64,000 nt of DNA from Torymus aiolomorphi (lineage: Eukaryota; Arthropoda; Insecta; Hymenoptera; Torymidae), in NCBI GenBank assembly GCA_036365515.1, contig CM070876.1, positions 176,031,478 to 176,095,477 of the forward strand, read 5' to 3'. The translations under genes and the position numbers were made by a program. Position 1 is the stretch's first letter. Every line of letters begins with the position of its first letter. The notes under the pieces are model-generated. The model did not search any database and was not told the DNA's origin. It worked only from the letters and a program-made list of their open reading frames with translations. This document shows, one piece after another, positions 40,484 through 52,460 of the stretch.

Positions 40484-41486
40484 CACTGAGAGAAATGTTG
40501 TAGTAAAATTTATTATAAACATAAGAAAAATTACTATATTTTGTAGGAACGGAGGGACAAATCGAAATTATAACAATTTTTGCTATGCAACATAGTAATT
40601 TTTATGAATGACCTTAAATTTCAAAAAATTAAATTTTTTCTCGTTCTTTCTGTTTTCAGAACTATTTTCAGACTCTAATCATACAATATTTAATGTGAAA
40701 ATAAATTAAAATGAGAAATAAAAATATTTTTTTTACGAGCGTTGGGATCGAACCTGCAACCTTCACCGCGACAATCGGACGCGCTAACCACTTACCCAAA
40801 TAGGATTCTTGAGTGTAAAATTTTGGAACTTGTACATGTCAAACCATCGATTTCAAGAAAATTTCAGATAATATTAAATAATGACAATAAATAACTTTGA
40901 TAACACAAAGAAACTTATCATTAATGTGCATAATATAGAAATAAAATAATTGAAGTAAGGTTTTGAATGTTTTGTAAACTTAAAAGCAAGACAAAGTGAA
41001 ATTCCCGTAGAAACATAACCTCAATCAGACATGTGGGCGCCTTGATCTGCGCAGAAAGTACTAATGTTGTAGAAATTTTTACTATGTTGGATAGCAAACT
41101 TTCTTATGGCCTGTAGCAATTTTTGAATGTGGCACTTTTTACTATGTTTATAGTAATTTTTAATACGCTACAAAATAAAATTTATACGCTACAAAATAAA
41201 ATTTAAACGCTACAAAATAAAATTTATATTCTATTCTAATAAAAATTAAAAGCATATATTTTAAATTTTATTATATCACAGTTTTTGCTATGTGTATAGC
41301 AAATTTTCTTTTATTTCGTAATACTTTCTAATCAACAACTGTCATAAAAATTACAAGAAATTTTGTAATTATTCATACAATTATAATAAAAATGCAGCAT
41401 AAAGTGTATTTGTCTCACCCTTCCTATACTTTATAGTAATTTTTATTACAGTTATAATAAAATTTACTACAACATTTTTCTCAGTG
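40484..41486. mobile_element. TA-flanked TIR element with tRNA-like core, copy 1
   Basis: The inverted ends CACTGAGAGAAATGTTGTAG continue for about 70 bp, with TA at 40482-40483 and 41487-41488, so it looks like a Tc1/mariner-type non-autonomous element of 1003 bp. A second, diverged copy lies at 63363-63951. Internal phrases 'atagtaattttt' repeat many times. No transposase frame. Confidence 0.75.
40735..40800 (-). other. tRNA-like segment inside the TIR element, copy 1
   Basis: On the minus strand, an A-box-like GTGGTTAGCGCGTCCGATTG is followed 20-25 nt later by a B-box-like GCAGGTTCGATCCC, the spacing of a tRNA internal promoter. The acceptor stem does not pair cleanly, so it is read as tRNA-derived rather than a functional tRNA. 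Confidence 0.5.
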
Positions 41487-44400
41487 TATTTTCTTCCTTT
41501 ACAATTAGAATCGAATGTTTTTCATTTTGGAGAACGTGGCATGTTTCTAACTTTTTTATCTCAATACCTTTGTAAAAACAATTCCTACCTTGCCAGGAAT
41601 TAATATTGGTGGACTTACCTCCGAAAAAATCAAATTAAAACGATATCAATTAATAACGAAAATTTTAATATTGACCTGAAAGGCGCAACATTTCATATTT
41701 TACAAGTAATTAAGTTTTTACTAACTTGCCATCTCTGCTTTTCTACTGTTGGCCTTTCCCCTGTCGCAGTCTTTGCCATTCTCTACTCTATTTAGGATTG
41801 AAAATCAGTGACCCAAAAAATTGTGGAGAACTCTAGATGCTTCCATAGTGGCGCCGAGCTTCCCGTTTTCATACCGAGTACACCCTTTCTTCTCCCTTCT
41901 CGCGTTTCTTTATGCAAATACAGACGCGGAGATACATCTTAAATCCTGAATTTTTTTCTCTCCTCGAGTAATCCCTTCCTGGAACGTTACATCTATAACA
42001 GTTGCCTGGAATAAAAATCCTCGGCATATTGTGAGTATTGTTAAAATATTGTTTAAAAGTGTCCGTCAATTTTTTGTTTTTTTTATTATTATAAAAATAC
42101 TGAAATGCGTAACAATTAAAATCCATGTATAAAAGAGAGACCGCGATTAAGTATCGAATTAGAGGTAGCCATGTTCAATTTGGAGGTCAGCCATATTGTT
42201 AGATGGATAAAACTGACTCTCATTGGTGGGTAAAAGTGAAAACAGAGTGGACCACGTGCGCGCATCGCACGCCCAAAACTCCGCTAGTATCTTAAATTCC
42301 TCACAAAATCCAACTTTGATTATTTATTTTTAATTTACATTGTTTGCAAACAAGTACATAATGGCAATGCAGTTCGAAGTATTTCATATTTTGGCGATTT
42401 CATTTGAACAGAATTGTAATATTTGTTATGTTTTCAATATAAAACATTCAACATCGCTATTACAACATTTACTTTATAAAAATAACAATGTTCTGCCACG
42501 TGTGAAAGAATAACGCAGGTAGACTGCAGACTGTTGTATATAGTAGGATGAGAATCGGGAACATGAGGACGTCGGCGGTGCCATTCTTTCGCGCTGGCCG
42601 AGGTGTCTAGCGTGAATATCTTATTACTCCTACGTTTCACATTTACTGACTCGTCAAGTTTTCTTAATACCAAGTTCAAAGATGACGCTCAGTGCTGATT
42701 TCTCTAAAGAGGATATTACATCAAAATTAATACTGTCGTTAAACGAAACGGAAAACCATGCACCTTACATAAATTTTCATTCGTATATTAAGATCGTCGT
42801 AGCACTATAGAAATAAAACTCAACACCTTGACAATATCAAGCCCCTTTATTCGCACATTCAACTTAGCCCTAAGCGCACACCTATATATATACAACGCGC
42901 ATTCATTCGATCATCATTAGCAACAGCGCAGAGTACGCATCATGAATAAAGCACGCTGTCACGATGATAAATTCGCGCGCGACACCACGTTATTAAACAA
43001 ACTCTGGGGGAATTCAGCCGACGCATATTTACCTATTGCAGCGACAAATTAAACGACGCGCCTACTTATATAATCCGTGAATGCGCGCAGATAAATCCGT
43101 CATCTAGTTCATCGCCGGGTGCATTTCTCGGATACGGCGCAGGTGCAGCCGGCGGAGGAGGAGGAGGCGGCACAGCTGATCTGATTCATTGATTCTATTT
43201 TAGAGCCCTGCACCGATGCAACAAACCGTCGTCGACGCGCAGCTACACGTGCGTTATCGGCTGCCGAGCGTTTTATACAGTAGCTAAACGACAATTGCGT
43301 AATGATAAAAATGATCGGTGTGCGATGGGGGTTAGGCGTGGCCCTGAACGATAGATCGATCGATTCTCGTCGATTGAAGAAGAAAAAAAAAATCACGGAG
43401 AGACGAACGGACGAGCGATATTTCCGCTGCCACCGTTGTCGTCGTTGTTGTTACCCTCGCGGAGGAGACGCGAGTCACTGTTTTCATTATTGAAGGAAGC
43501 TTAAGCCGCTCGTCTGCCAAGTGGCAGGCCAATTGGATGCTCGAATTTATTATTACGCGCGACGAGCAGCAGCAGCAGCAGCGTCCTTTTAACTTGTTAA
43601 ACTTTAAGTAATTGAAATGGCAAATTGTAATTATCGTGAACGAGATAAAAGTTGCGGATTATTGAGCCGCGGTTTCGTTCGAATGATTTATCGGACAAAA
43701 ATATGCGCCGGTCGAGATGTTGAAGTCAGCATTGAAGTACGTACTTACCGAGGTATTGATTTGACTTTTTTTATCATTTGAGCCGGCTACTGCTGTCTTA
43801 AGATGCTCTGAATATAGTGCTATCGGAAATATTAATGAAAACTAGAAAATTAATAAGTGAAACGAAAAATACGATATCAGCAACTGTAATTGTTTCGACA
43901 CCTTCTTAAAATTTTTTATTAAGTTACCTTACCAACATTCCCATACTTTCCATCATTTCTTATCAACTTTTTACTTTTACCAGTTATGTGCACTCGCTGT
44001 CCTTGAAGATAATTTTTAAAAACTAACAAATTAAAGTATAATGCTAAACTTGATACTAGAGTTTGTGATAACAACATTTTTAATTCCTCCATTTACAAAT
44101 GAATGAACGCCTTTGGTGTGGAAGGTAATTTTACAATTAGTTAAAAGCGTAATTTAGAAATTACAATTGAAAATACTGTGGAAATTTAAAAATATTCGCT
44201 CTCATTTAATATATTTGCACAGTTTTAGAGACCGGTTTCGCCTCTACATATTATATTATACGCATCCTCGTTTAGAATGCAGTCCGTAAACCAGTGCGGG
44301 CAACGTTATATTTTTTCTACTTTCCAGAGTAAAGTTATGAATTAATATGGACGGAGTATAAGTCCGTAATGTGTAATTTGAAATTCCGTACAGGTGACCG

Positions 44401-47354
44401 GATTAAAATATCGGAAATGTCCGTGGTTCTTGTTGCTGTTACGAACGTGCATTATTAAAAATTGATGAGCGGATTTAGTCGCAGAGATGCAACGACCAAA
44501 TGACACGTTTCAACGATTTTTATCTGAAAAAAAAACATGTAATGTTTTGTTTAACGCATTTTTTTCGTATTCTTAAAAGTTAAATTTTTCTGAAACATCC
44601 TCAAAATGAATTTTGAATTGTAAGTAATATATTTCATGTAGATACGTAATAATTTTATATGGAGATAGGAATGTTATAACAGTTTCAATAACTATTGAAA
44701 TTTTGGATTTTTATATTGTCCTCTGAATAATACATATTATGTAAAAAAATTCGCTTTTACATAATCCAATATAGATTTGTTATGTATTCTCATAGCTCCA
44801 TTACTTCTCAATCTTCCTACTTTCTTCTCCAGATGCTTTCAATAACATAGATGCGCTGTGAGAACAAAGTTCTGACCGTTATGTAACCGCAATTTTCGTA
44901 TTGTTCGTCTTATATTACTCTATTCGTTCGTATTTTTTTTTTTCGCGTATCAATAGTTATCATACAATAATCTCGCAAGATAACTCTGAACACACGATTA
45001 CCATTTAGTTTCACTATAATTTCCAACACGTCCTTTATAGGTCACTGCTAATTCGTTTATAAATTAAGTATAGATAATTATATGCAGAATTTTAAAATCT
45101 TATTTCTGATATACCTAGTGTTAAAATTTGAACGCACTGGCAAAATGAAATTATTTCAAGCTGTACGAGAATAGTTCGGGCGAATGAATAGAATAAATAC
45201 TAGTTCGTCGCGAAAGTGGGCCGAAATATGAAGGATGTTTTTACAGATGGTATTCAGTGAAAGTTTCCTGTAACGCTTTCAAGTCATTAAACGCCAGGTT
45301 AAATTGATGAATGTAAAATGAGTTAGAGCAAAATTTAGAAGTCTGTTCTAAGGGGTCTCTAGTTTAAAAAGGTTTTTTGCGAAATCTGCACTAATTATTC
45401 TTCGTAATTGGCAATTTAACTGGGTAAAACGCGTGACTATAATTTTCTCAATCTTTTTGTAATCTTTTCGTCCTTTTTCTAATCTTCTCAAAAAAGTCGT
45501 ACGGATTCGCAGAGAAAAACTCACGCGTTCAGATATAAAAAGTATGACATTAAAAGAACTATACATACTTCAACATACCATCAAAACTTCTCAGAATACT
45601 TATAACTCATCCCGCAATACTGACGCACCTCTCTAAATCGTACCGCAACCATATCACTAATCGAAACCTTCCCTGACGCATTCACCAATCGCAGACTATC
45701 CATATCCCCAATTAATGACTTGACACGCTGATTTCCATCAGAGCTTTTTCTTCACACGGGGAAAAATATTATAGTAAAAGATACCATGCCTGATTGTAAA
45801 CGTGGATCAAACTCGAATTATAAAAAAAATATCGCCATAATTTTATGACAATTTAACCATAATTTATGTCAATTTTTTGATAATTCGAGTCTGTCTCACT
45901 TTTACAATCAGACATGGCCATTTTTAGCACAATATTTCACTCCGTGTACACACTACGCTACACTATATGCATTGCACAAAGGCCGAAAAACGCTTGGCTC
46001 AACTCTCATTAACGGTGTGTGATGCTGCAGCACTCATCAATAATGCATAAACAGCGGCGCGAGGCAGTCACACCGGCCATTAATCGAACGCGCGGTGTTC
46101 ACGCGAAATGCCCGTATATATCTCGATCACACACTCTATGCTTTGCTGTATACGAACATTCGAGCGTGAAATGTGTGTAATACACGTGTACGCGAAAAGC
46201 CGCGTCGTCGTCGTCCCTTGACATGCGCTTGCTATGCGGTGTTGCACGAACGTGGCTCTCGTGTAGAATGAATAAAGAGATTCTTACAGAGCGCGACTGA
46301 TCTTGTTGACGTGTTCAATCATTTATTTACCGTGAATGTAGCGTTCAGTCGGACGAAACGCGAACCTCTTGGTCATTAAAAATAGATACCTGCAGTATGA
46401 TAGAATCTATCACTGTTAAAAGAACCTTTCTTAAAATAGCGAACTCATTTGTAACGTAATTTATAGTTTTATTTCGTATACATGGAGTACTAAATTTTTT
46501 TTTAATAATAATGGTATATCTTAAATTACCCATTATCAAATATGAATTTTGTCAAATTTCGCCTGAAACTCGAAGGATTAAAGTTAAATAATTCAAGAGA
46601 GAGAATTATTTAACATTTAAACTAATTGCTGCATATTTTCGCCACAAATTATTAATACCTTAACGGCTTGTGTACTTGCATAAAAGCAGCTGCCACCGCG
46701 ACAGTGCAGTTAATTCCTTTCTCACTTTCAAATCATCTCATCCAGCTCTTTCCGAAATACGAACCAACATAAAACCGCATTTTTTCCTCGCAATCAACAA
46801 AACAACCCCAATTGACTCGAAAGTCACGCGAACCGGCTGTTAACGGCATCGAATCCGATCCAAACATTTTCCCTTTCTCAGTCGTGCGTGTAGTGTACCC
46901 CCCGGCGACCAAGACACAGACGACCAAGTATATAGAACACGAGACTCAGTACCCCAGGAGACTCCTCTACATATACACGCGCGTGGGAGGAAAATTGTTT
47001 TCTCCGAGTGCGCGTGTGCATACGCTTTCGTGGTCCCCTCTGGCCACTGCTACAGCTTTCCGCTTCCTCCTTTTTTCCACGCGCGCGCATTCGGATTTAC
47101 GTAACAAGCTGGGGATTCGAATTTTCCGAGAGAGAGAGAGAGAGAGAGATAGAAAGATGTGCATTTGCGTTGTAGGTGGGAAAAGCGTTGTAAGTCGAGA
47201 GCGCAAAAGAGTGTTTTTTCACGACGGAGATAATGTGGTTTATGGCTGGGGAATGTTTTGTTTGTCGCAGAGAAAAAAGAAGCTATGTAAATTGGTTTAG
47301 GTGCGCTCGTGGGGCGACTTTGCACAATAGGGTCTCTTTTTGTTGTAGATGTAT

Positions 47355-47395
<41 letters not shown>

Positions 47396-48928
47396 TTTCG
47401 TATACAGTGGATTTATATTTTGACAATGGTATGTAAATTTAAAGAAGAATGAATAGTCAAATTGTTAGTTTGCGCGCGCGCGAATATATGGCAAAATGCA
47501 AAATACTTGAATAATTTTTTAGAGTTTGGACCACATGGTGATCATGGAATGATATTCTGTGAAATCGAATGACAAACGATATATTCTATTGAATATTTAT
47601 TAAATAATAAAGATTAATCATAAAAATGAACTTATCGTGTAGCATGTTTCATGAAAGTAATCTCTGACAATACTCTCATCGACACGAAAAGATACGCCGC
47701 ACGTGATCCGGTGAGTTCTGAATAAATTACAAAATGACGATTAATCACACCTAATATATATCCAACGCGCTGGTAACTCCTGACGATTATTATTGACACC
47801 TTTAACTTTCGGCGGCCATTGCGCAACGAACACAAACATCGAAATAATTACTTTTGCTAATATGATTGAACGGGAAAGCTATTGACTTGATGCACATTTA
47901 ATTTCTCTTGCATTCCCTCTCGACGATAGCAGCTTTTTTTATAGATCGCGTTCCGCGAAACACATTAAATGAATATTCCTTCATGACAAAGCCTTTTTTA
48001 ATTATAAAATGTCTTGCTTCAAATTTAATGATCGGAAAAAATATATGAGAATTTCCACCATTCGAATACTAAATTTACCTCTGACCTTAGCGCACATAAT
48101 AAATTATATTCTCTACATTTCTAATAAAAAAAAGTAAATTCAACATCACCACTCTTATGTAAACAAAATAAACACTCACAGAAAATACCTATATATTACG
48201 TGATCCAACCTATTTGTTTAAAACAAAAAAAAATGTCACTATCGGTTTGTGCTGGAAGTTATCCCACCATCAGCAACACCGGACTAAATAGGATCCTTTG
48301 CGGGCGACGGAGAGTATAGAGAAAGCTTACAAACTCGGACGCGGTGAAAGCTCTCTCTCTGGCTCTCCACGGGCTGAGAGGTTGCGCGCGCGCGAACGCG
48401 TATAAGTACTTATTCTGTCTCTCTTTCTCTCTTCGCCCTTTGCCCCTCCTTCCTTGAAGAAACTGCGCAGTTAATTCTTTCTCTTGCCCGAGCGCGGCGC
48501 ACAATGCGACGTGCTCCATTATCGTTCGTAAGCGCTGAATAAGTGGATTAGAAACGAGTGTAGTCGTCATCGTATGCCGTTCGCAAAAGAGGCGAGTGCG
48601 TGTCAGTTTACAAATATGTATTTGTACATAGTTGTGGTAAGGTACATCATATTACGCAAGTTGGTAGTGAAAATCGACTTGATTTCGTTTCTTAGAATTA
48701 CAGATAAATTTTATAAATATAACTGGTATATAGCAAAAGTGGTGAAATAAAAATACTTATGTAAATTAAAAAATATAAAGAGATATTAAAGTTTGGAACA
48801 ATGCAAAATATGCTGAACGGCGTCAGACGCGATTCTGATTGCTTGTTATTGTCTGAAGTGTAAGAAATACATGCATATTCATAAGTAAAATGATTGTCAT
48901 TCTTGCGGTCGCAATAAACAATGCATTA
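41487..48928. other. Intergenic or intronic sequence with CpG-rich patches
   Basis: AT-rich with GC/CpG-rich stretches at 42.9-43.6 and 46.8-47.3 kb, a CAG run near 43569 and a (GT)n run at 47357-47389. The frames there (up to 162 codons) show no codon bias or domains. One MITE is listed separately. No gene is supported. Confidence 0.45.
45754..45946. mobile_element. 193-bp inverted-repeat MITE (ACACGG termini)
   Basis: The arms 45754-45820 and 45875-45946 are inverted copies (ACACGG.G.AAATATT, then CATG(C/T)CTGATTGTAAA). No clear target duplication. Confidence 0.6.
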
Positions 48929-49029
48929 TCAATGCGCAGGGCCGGCCTTAGCCTACCAGGCGCCCTCGGGCGTAAAATTGCACCGGCGCCCTCTTAAGGA
49001 ATTCAAAATGCATAAAAATTTTGAAGAGA

Positions 49030-49480
49030 CCGGACACCAGATCCACGCATATAAGGTCAGGGAGTCTCGTAGACATGCAACAATAAGCAAAACGATTATT
49101 TAAATAATTTGTAAACCTATAAGTGGGCGGGGGATATCAGGTCCACGCATATTAGGGAATTACGTAGATGTGCAACAATAAGCAAGACAATTATTTACAT
49201 AATTTCAAATCCCAATAGGGTAGTAACCGAATAGTTCGACATATTTTTATTTTTTCTTTTTTGCATTAAAAAATGGCATGTAGGTTAAAAAAATTTCTTA
49301 AGCACATAAAATTGCTATGTTTATACATATATAAATCTAATATAACACTTTCCATTTCATTTGAACGTTTTTAACAATAAGTTTCGACTTATTGTTGGTA
49401 ATTACGTAGACGTGCGACGGAAGTAAGACAATTATTTAAACAATTTGTAAACCCAAGTAGGGCTGGGGACACGAGGTCCC
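49030..49480 (-). repeat. Inverted copies of the 93-bp repeat unit
   Basis: Two to three units in opposite orientation to the main array (for example ATGCAACAATAAGCAAAACG at about 49074), interrupted at 49200-49400 by unrelated AT-rich sequence. The orientation flips at about 49490. Confidence 0.7.
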
Positions 49481-49514
49481 CGTTTTATTTCAAAAATTTT
49501 AACTTCTATAACTC

Positions 49515-50570
49515 GACTCCCTTATATGCGTGGACCTCGTGACCCCTGCCTACTTGGGATTAGAAATTGTTTAAATAATCGTTTTGCTTATTGTTGCGTG
49601 TCTACAACACACCGTTATAAGCGTGGACCTCGCGTCCCCCAGCTACTTGGATTTAAAAATTATTTAAATAATCGTTTTGCTTATTGTTTCATGTCTACAA
49701 GACTCCCTTATATGCGTGGACTTCGTCTCCCCCGCCTACTTGGGTTTAAAAATTGTTTAAATAATCGTTTCGCTTATTGTTGCGCGGTCTACGTGGCTCC
49801 CTCATGCGTGGACCTCGTCTCTCCGTCTACTTGGGTTTAAAAATTGTTTAAATAATCGTTTTGCTTATTGTTGCACATCTACGTGGCTCCCTTATATGGG
49901 TGGACCTCGTGTCCCCCGCCTACTTGGATTTACAAATTGTTTAAAAAATTGTCTTGCTTATTGTTGCACATCTACGTAATTCCCTAATATGTGTGGACCT
50001 CATATCCCCCGCCTACTTGGGTTTACAAATCATTTAAATAATCGTTTTGCTTATTGTTTCATGTCTTCATGACTCCCTCGTATTCGTGAACCTCGCGTCC
50101 CCCGGCTACTTAGGTTTAAAAATTATTTAAATAATCGTTTTGCTTATTGTTGCATGTCTACAAGACTCCGTTATAAGGCGTGGACCTCGTGACCCCCGCC
50201 TACTTGGGATTAGAAATTGTTTAAATAATCGTTTTGCTTATTGTTGCACGTCTACGTGGCTCCCTTATATGGGTGGATCTCGTGTCCCCTGCCTACTTGG
50301 ATTTACAAATTGTTTAAATAATTGTCTTGCTTATTGTTGCACGTCTACGTCATTCCCTAATATTCGTGGACCTCATATCCCCCCTACTTGGGTTTAAAAA
50401 TTGTTTAAATAATTGTCTTGCTTATTGTTGCACGTCTACGTGGCTTCCTTACATGCGTGGACCTCGTGTTCCCTGCCTACTTGTGTTTACAAATTATTTA
50501 AATAATCGTCTTGCTTATTATTTTATGTCTTCATGACGCTGTCATATTCGTGGATCTCGCGCCCGCCTCG
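49515..50570 (+). repeat. 93-bp tandem repeat array, about 11 copies
   Basis: Units contain GGACCTCGTGTCCCCCGCCT, then ACTTGGGTTTA, AATTGTTTAAATAATCG and TTTTGCTTATTGTTGCACGT. The GCTTATT anchor recurs at 49586, 49679, 49772, 49863, 49956, 50049, 50142, 50236, 50329, 50420 and 50513, with spacings of 91-94. Because 93 is a multiple of 3, frames of 85-104 codons run through it; these are not genes. Confidence 0.93.
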
Positions 50571-50602
50571 GCGTCCTCTTTGTCCGGCGCCCTCGGGCGC
50601 CG

Positions 50603-52279
50603 CACAGTGGGCTAAAACCCGATTTTTTTTTTCAAAATAAAATAACTCCACACAGAAGCCACCGATTTGGATAATTTTTGCTTCTACTTATAGCAAATTA
50701 AATGTAGATTAGAGGAAAAATAAAGAAAATTGTTAAATAAATTTTTATAACCTCCAAATTCAACAAGAAACATAGGTATTTTTCTAAATTTTGTAGAAAA
50801 CCGTATTTAAGTTTTAGAAAAATGATTCTTTTTGGGATAAATGTTGCCTCCTCTGTACATCCATGCATAATATATAATCTCTATACCTGTGAACCATAAC
50901 CTAACAACTTGAAGATGAACACTTCGCCGCAAAGTCAGGTTAATACGATAATCTGTAATGCACTATAACTTTGTAAAGTATTTATGACAAAATAAGTGAT
51001 CTGTAACATTACAAACTTTTAATGACCATAACCTAAACCTTTTTAAAGATTAGCTTATTATTTTGATTTAGAAAAAAAGTAATTCCACAGAGAAACCACC
51101 GATTCGGATCATTTTTGTTTGTACTTATAGCTAATTAAATGTAGATTAGGGGAAAAGTGAAGAGTATTGTCCAATCATTTATTATAACCTCCAAACTCTA
51201 CAAGAAACATAGGTATTTTTCAAAATTTTATAGGAAACCGTATTTAAGTTTCAGAAAAATGATTCTTTTTTGAAAAAATGTTGCCCCCTGAGTTCCTCCA
51301 TGTATAATATATAACCCCTACACCTTTGAACCATAACCTAACAACTACGTTGAATACTTCGCCGCAAAGACATGTTAATATGATAATCTATAATGCACTA
51401 TGACTTTGTAAGTTAGTTATGAAAAATTAAGTGATCTGTAATATTAAAAACTTTTAATGATCATATCCCAATACTTTTTACCGATTAGCTTATTAATTCG
51501 ATTTAGAAAAAAGTTATTCCAGACAGGAACCACCGATTCGGATGATTTTTGTTTTTACTTACAGCTAATTGAATGTAGATTAGGGGAAAAATAAAGAGTA
51601 TTGTCAAATCAATTATTATAACCTCCAAACTCTACAAGAAACATACGTATTTATCAAAATTTTGTAGGAAATCGTATTTAAGTTTTAGAAAAATGATTCA
51701 TTTTGGGAATAATGTTGCCTCCTGCGTTCATCTATGTATAATATATAACCTCTACACCTAAGAAACATAACCTAACAGCTCTACGTGGAATACTTCGCCG
51801 CAAAGACATGTTAATATGATAATCTGTCATGCACTATGACTTTGTGAGGTAGTTATGAAAAATTAAGTGATCTGTAATATTAAAAACTTTTAATGATCAT
51901 ATCCTAATAATTGTTACCGATTAGCTTATTATTTCGATTTAGAAAAAGGTTATTCCAGACAGGAACCACTGATTCGAATGATTTTTGTTTGTACTTACAG
52001 CTAATTGAATGTGGATTAGGGGAAAAATAAAGAGTATTGTCAAATTAATTATTATAACCTCCAAACTCTACAAGAAACATACGTATTTATTAAAATTTGG
52101 TAGGAAACCGTATTTAAGTTTTAGAAAAATGATTCTTTTTAGGAATAATGTTGCCTCCTGCGTTCATCTATGTATAATATATAATCTCTACACCTATGAA
52201 ACATAACCTAACAACTTGAAGATGAATACTTCGCCGCAAAGTGAGGTTAATACGATAATCCGTAATGCACTATAACTTT
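50603..52279 (+). repeat. Left arm: about 3.8 tandem units of 436 bp
   Basis: The marker CCACCGATT recurs at 50659, 51096 and 51530, with CCACTGATT at 51966 (spacings 437, 434, 436). Each unit holds 'acctccaaactctacaagaaac' and 'cttcgccgcaaag' blocks. The 65-codon frame at 52009-52206 is a shadow. Confidence 0.9.
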
Positions 52280-52460
52280 CAATGTATATGTAGTGCGGGT
52301 CGTTCCTTCAGGCTTCTTCTATACTTGCCTTCGGAGCGCGCCCGCGCTCCTTGATGTTCACAGGTCTAATGGTAATATATTATATATGGACGAACTCAGA
52401 AGTAAACATTTTTACCACTAAGAATCATTTTTCTAAAACATAAATACAGTTTTCAACCAA

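Noticed and set aside
46812..47300. 162-codon frame
   Set aside because: It contains a translated (GA)n run, and minus-strand frames overlap it; no codon bias.
49526..50536. Repetitive frames of 69-104 codons suggesting a tandem-repeat protein
   Set aside because: The 93-bp unit is a multiple of three, so frames stay open by accident; units vary at conserved-looking positions and stops appear between them.
52009..52206. 65-codon frame in the foldback arm
   Set aside because: It falls within a 436-bp repeat unit and is not kept open in sister units.
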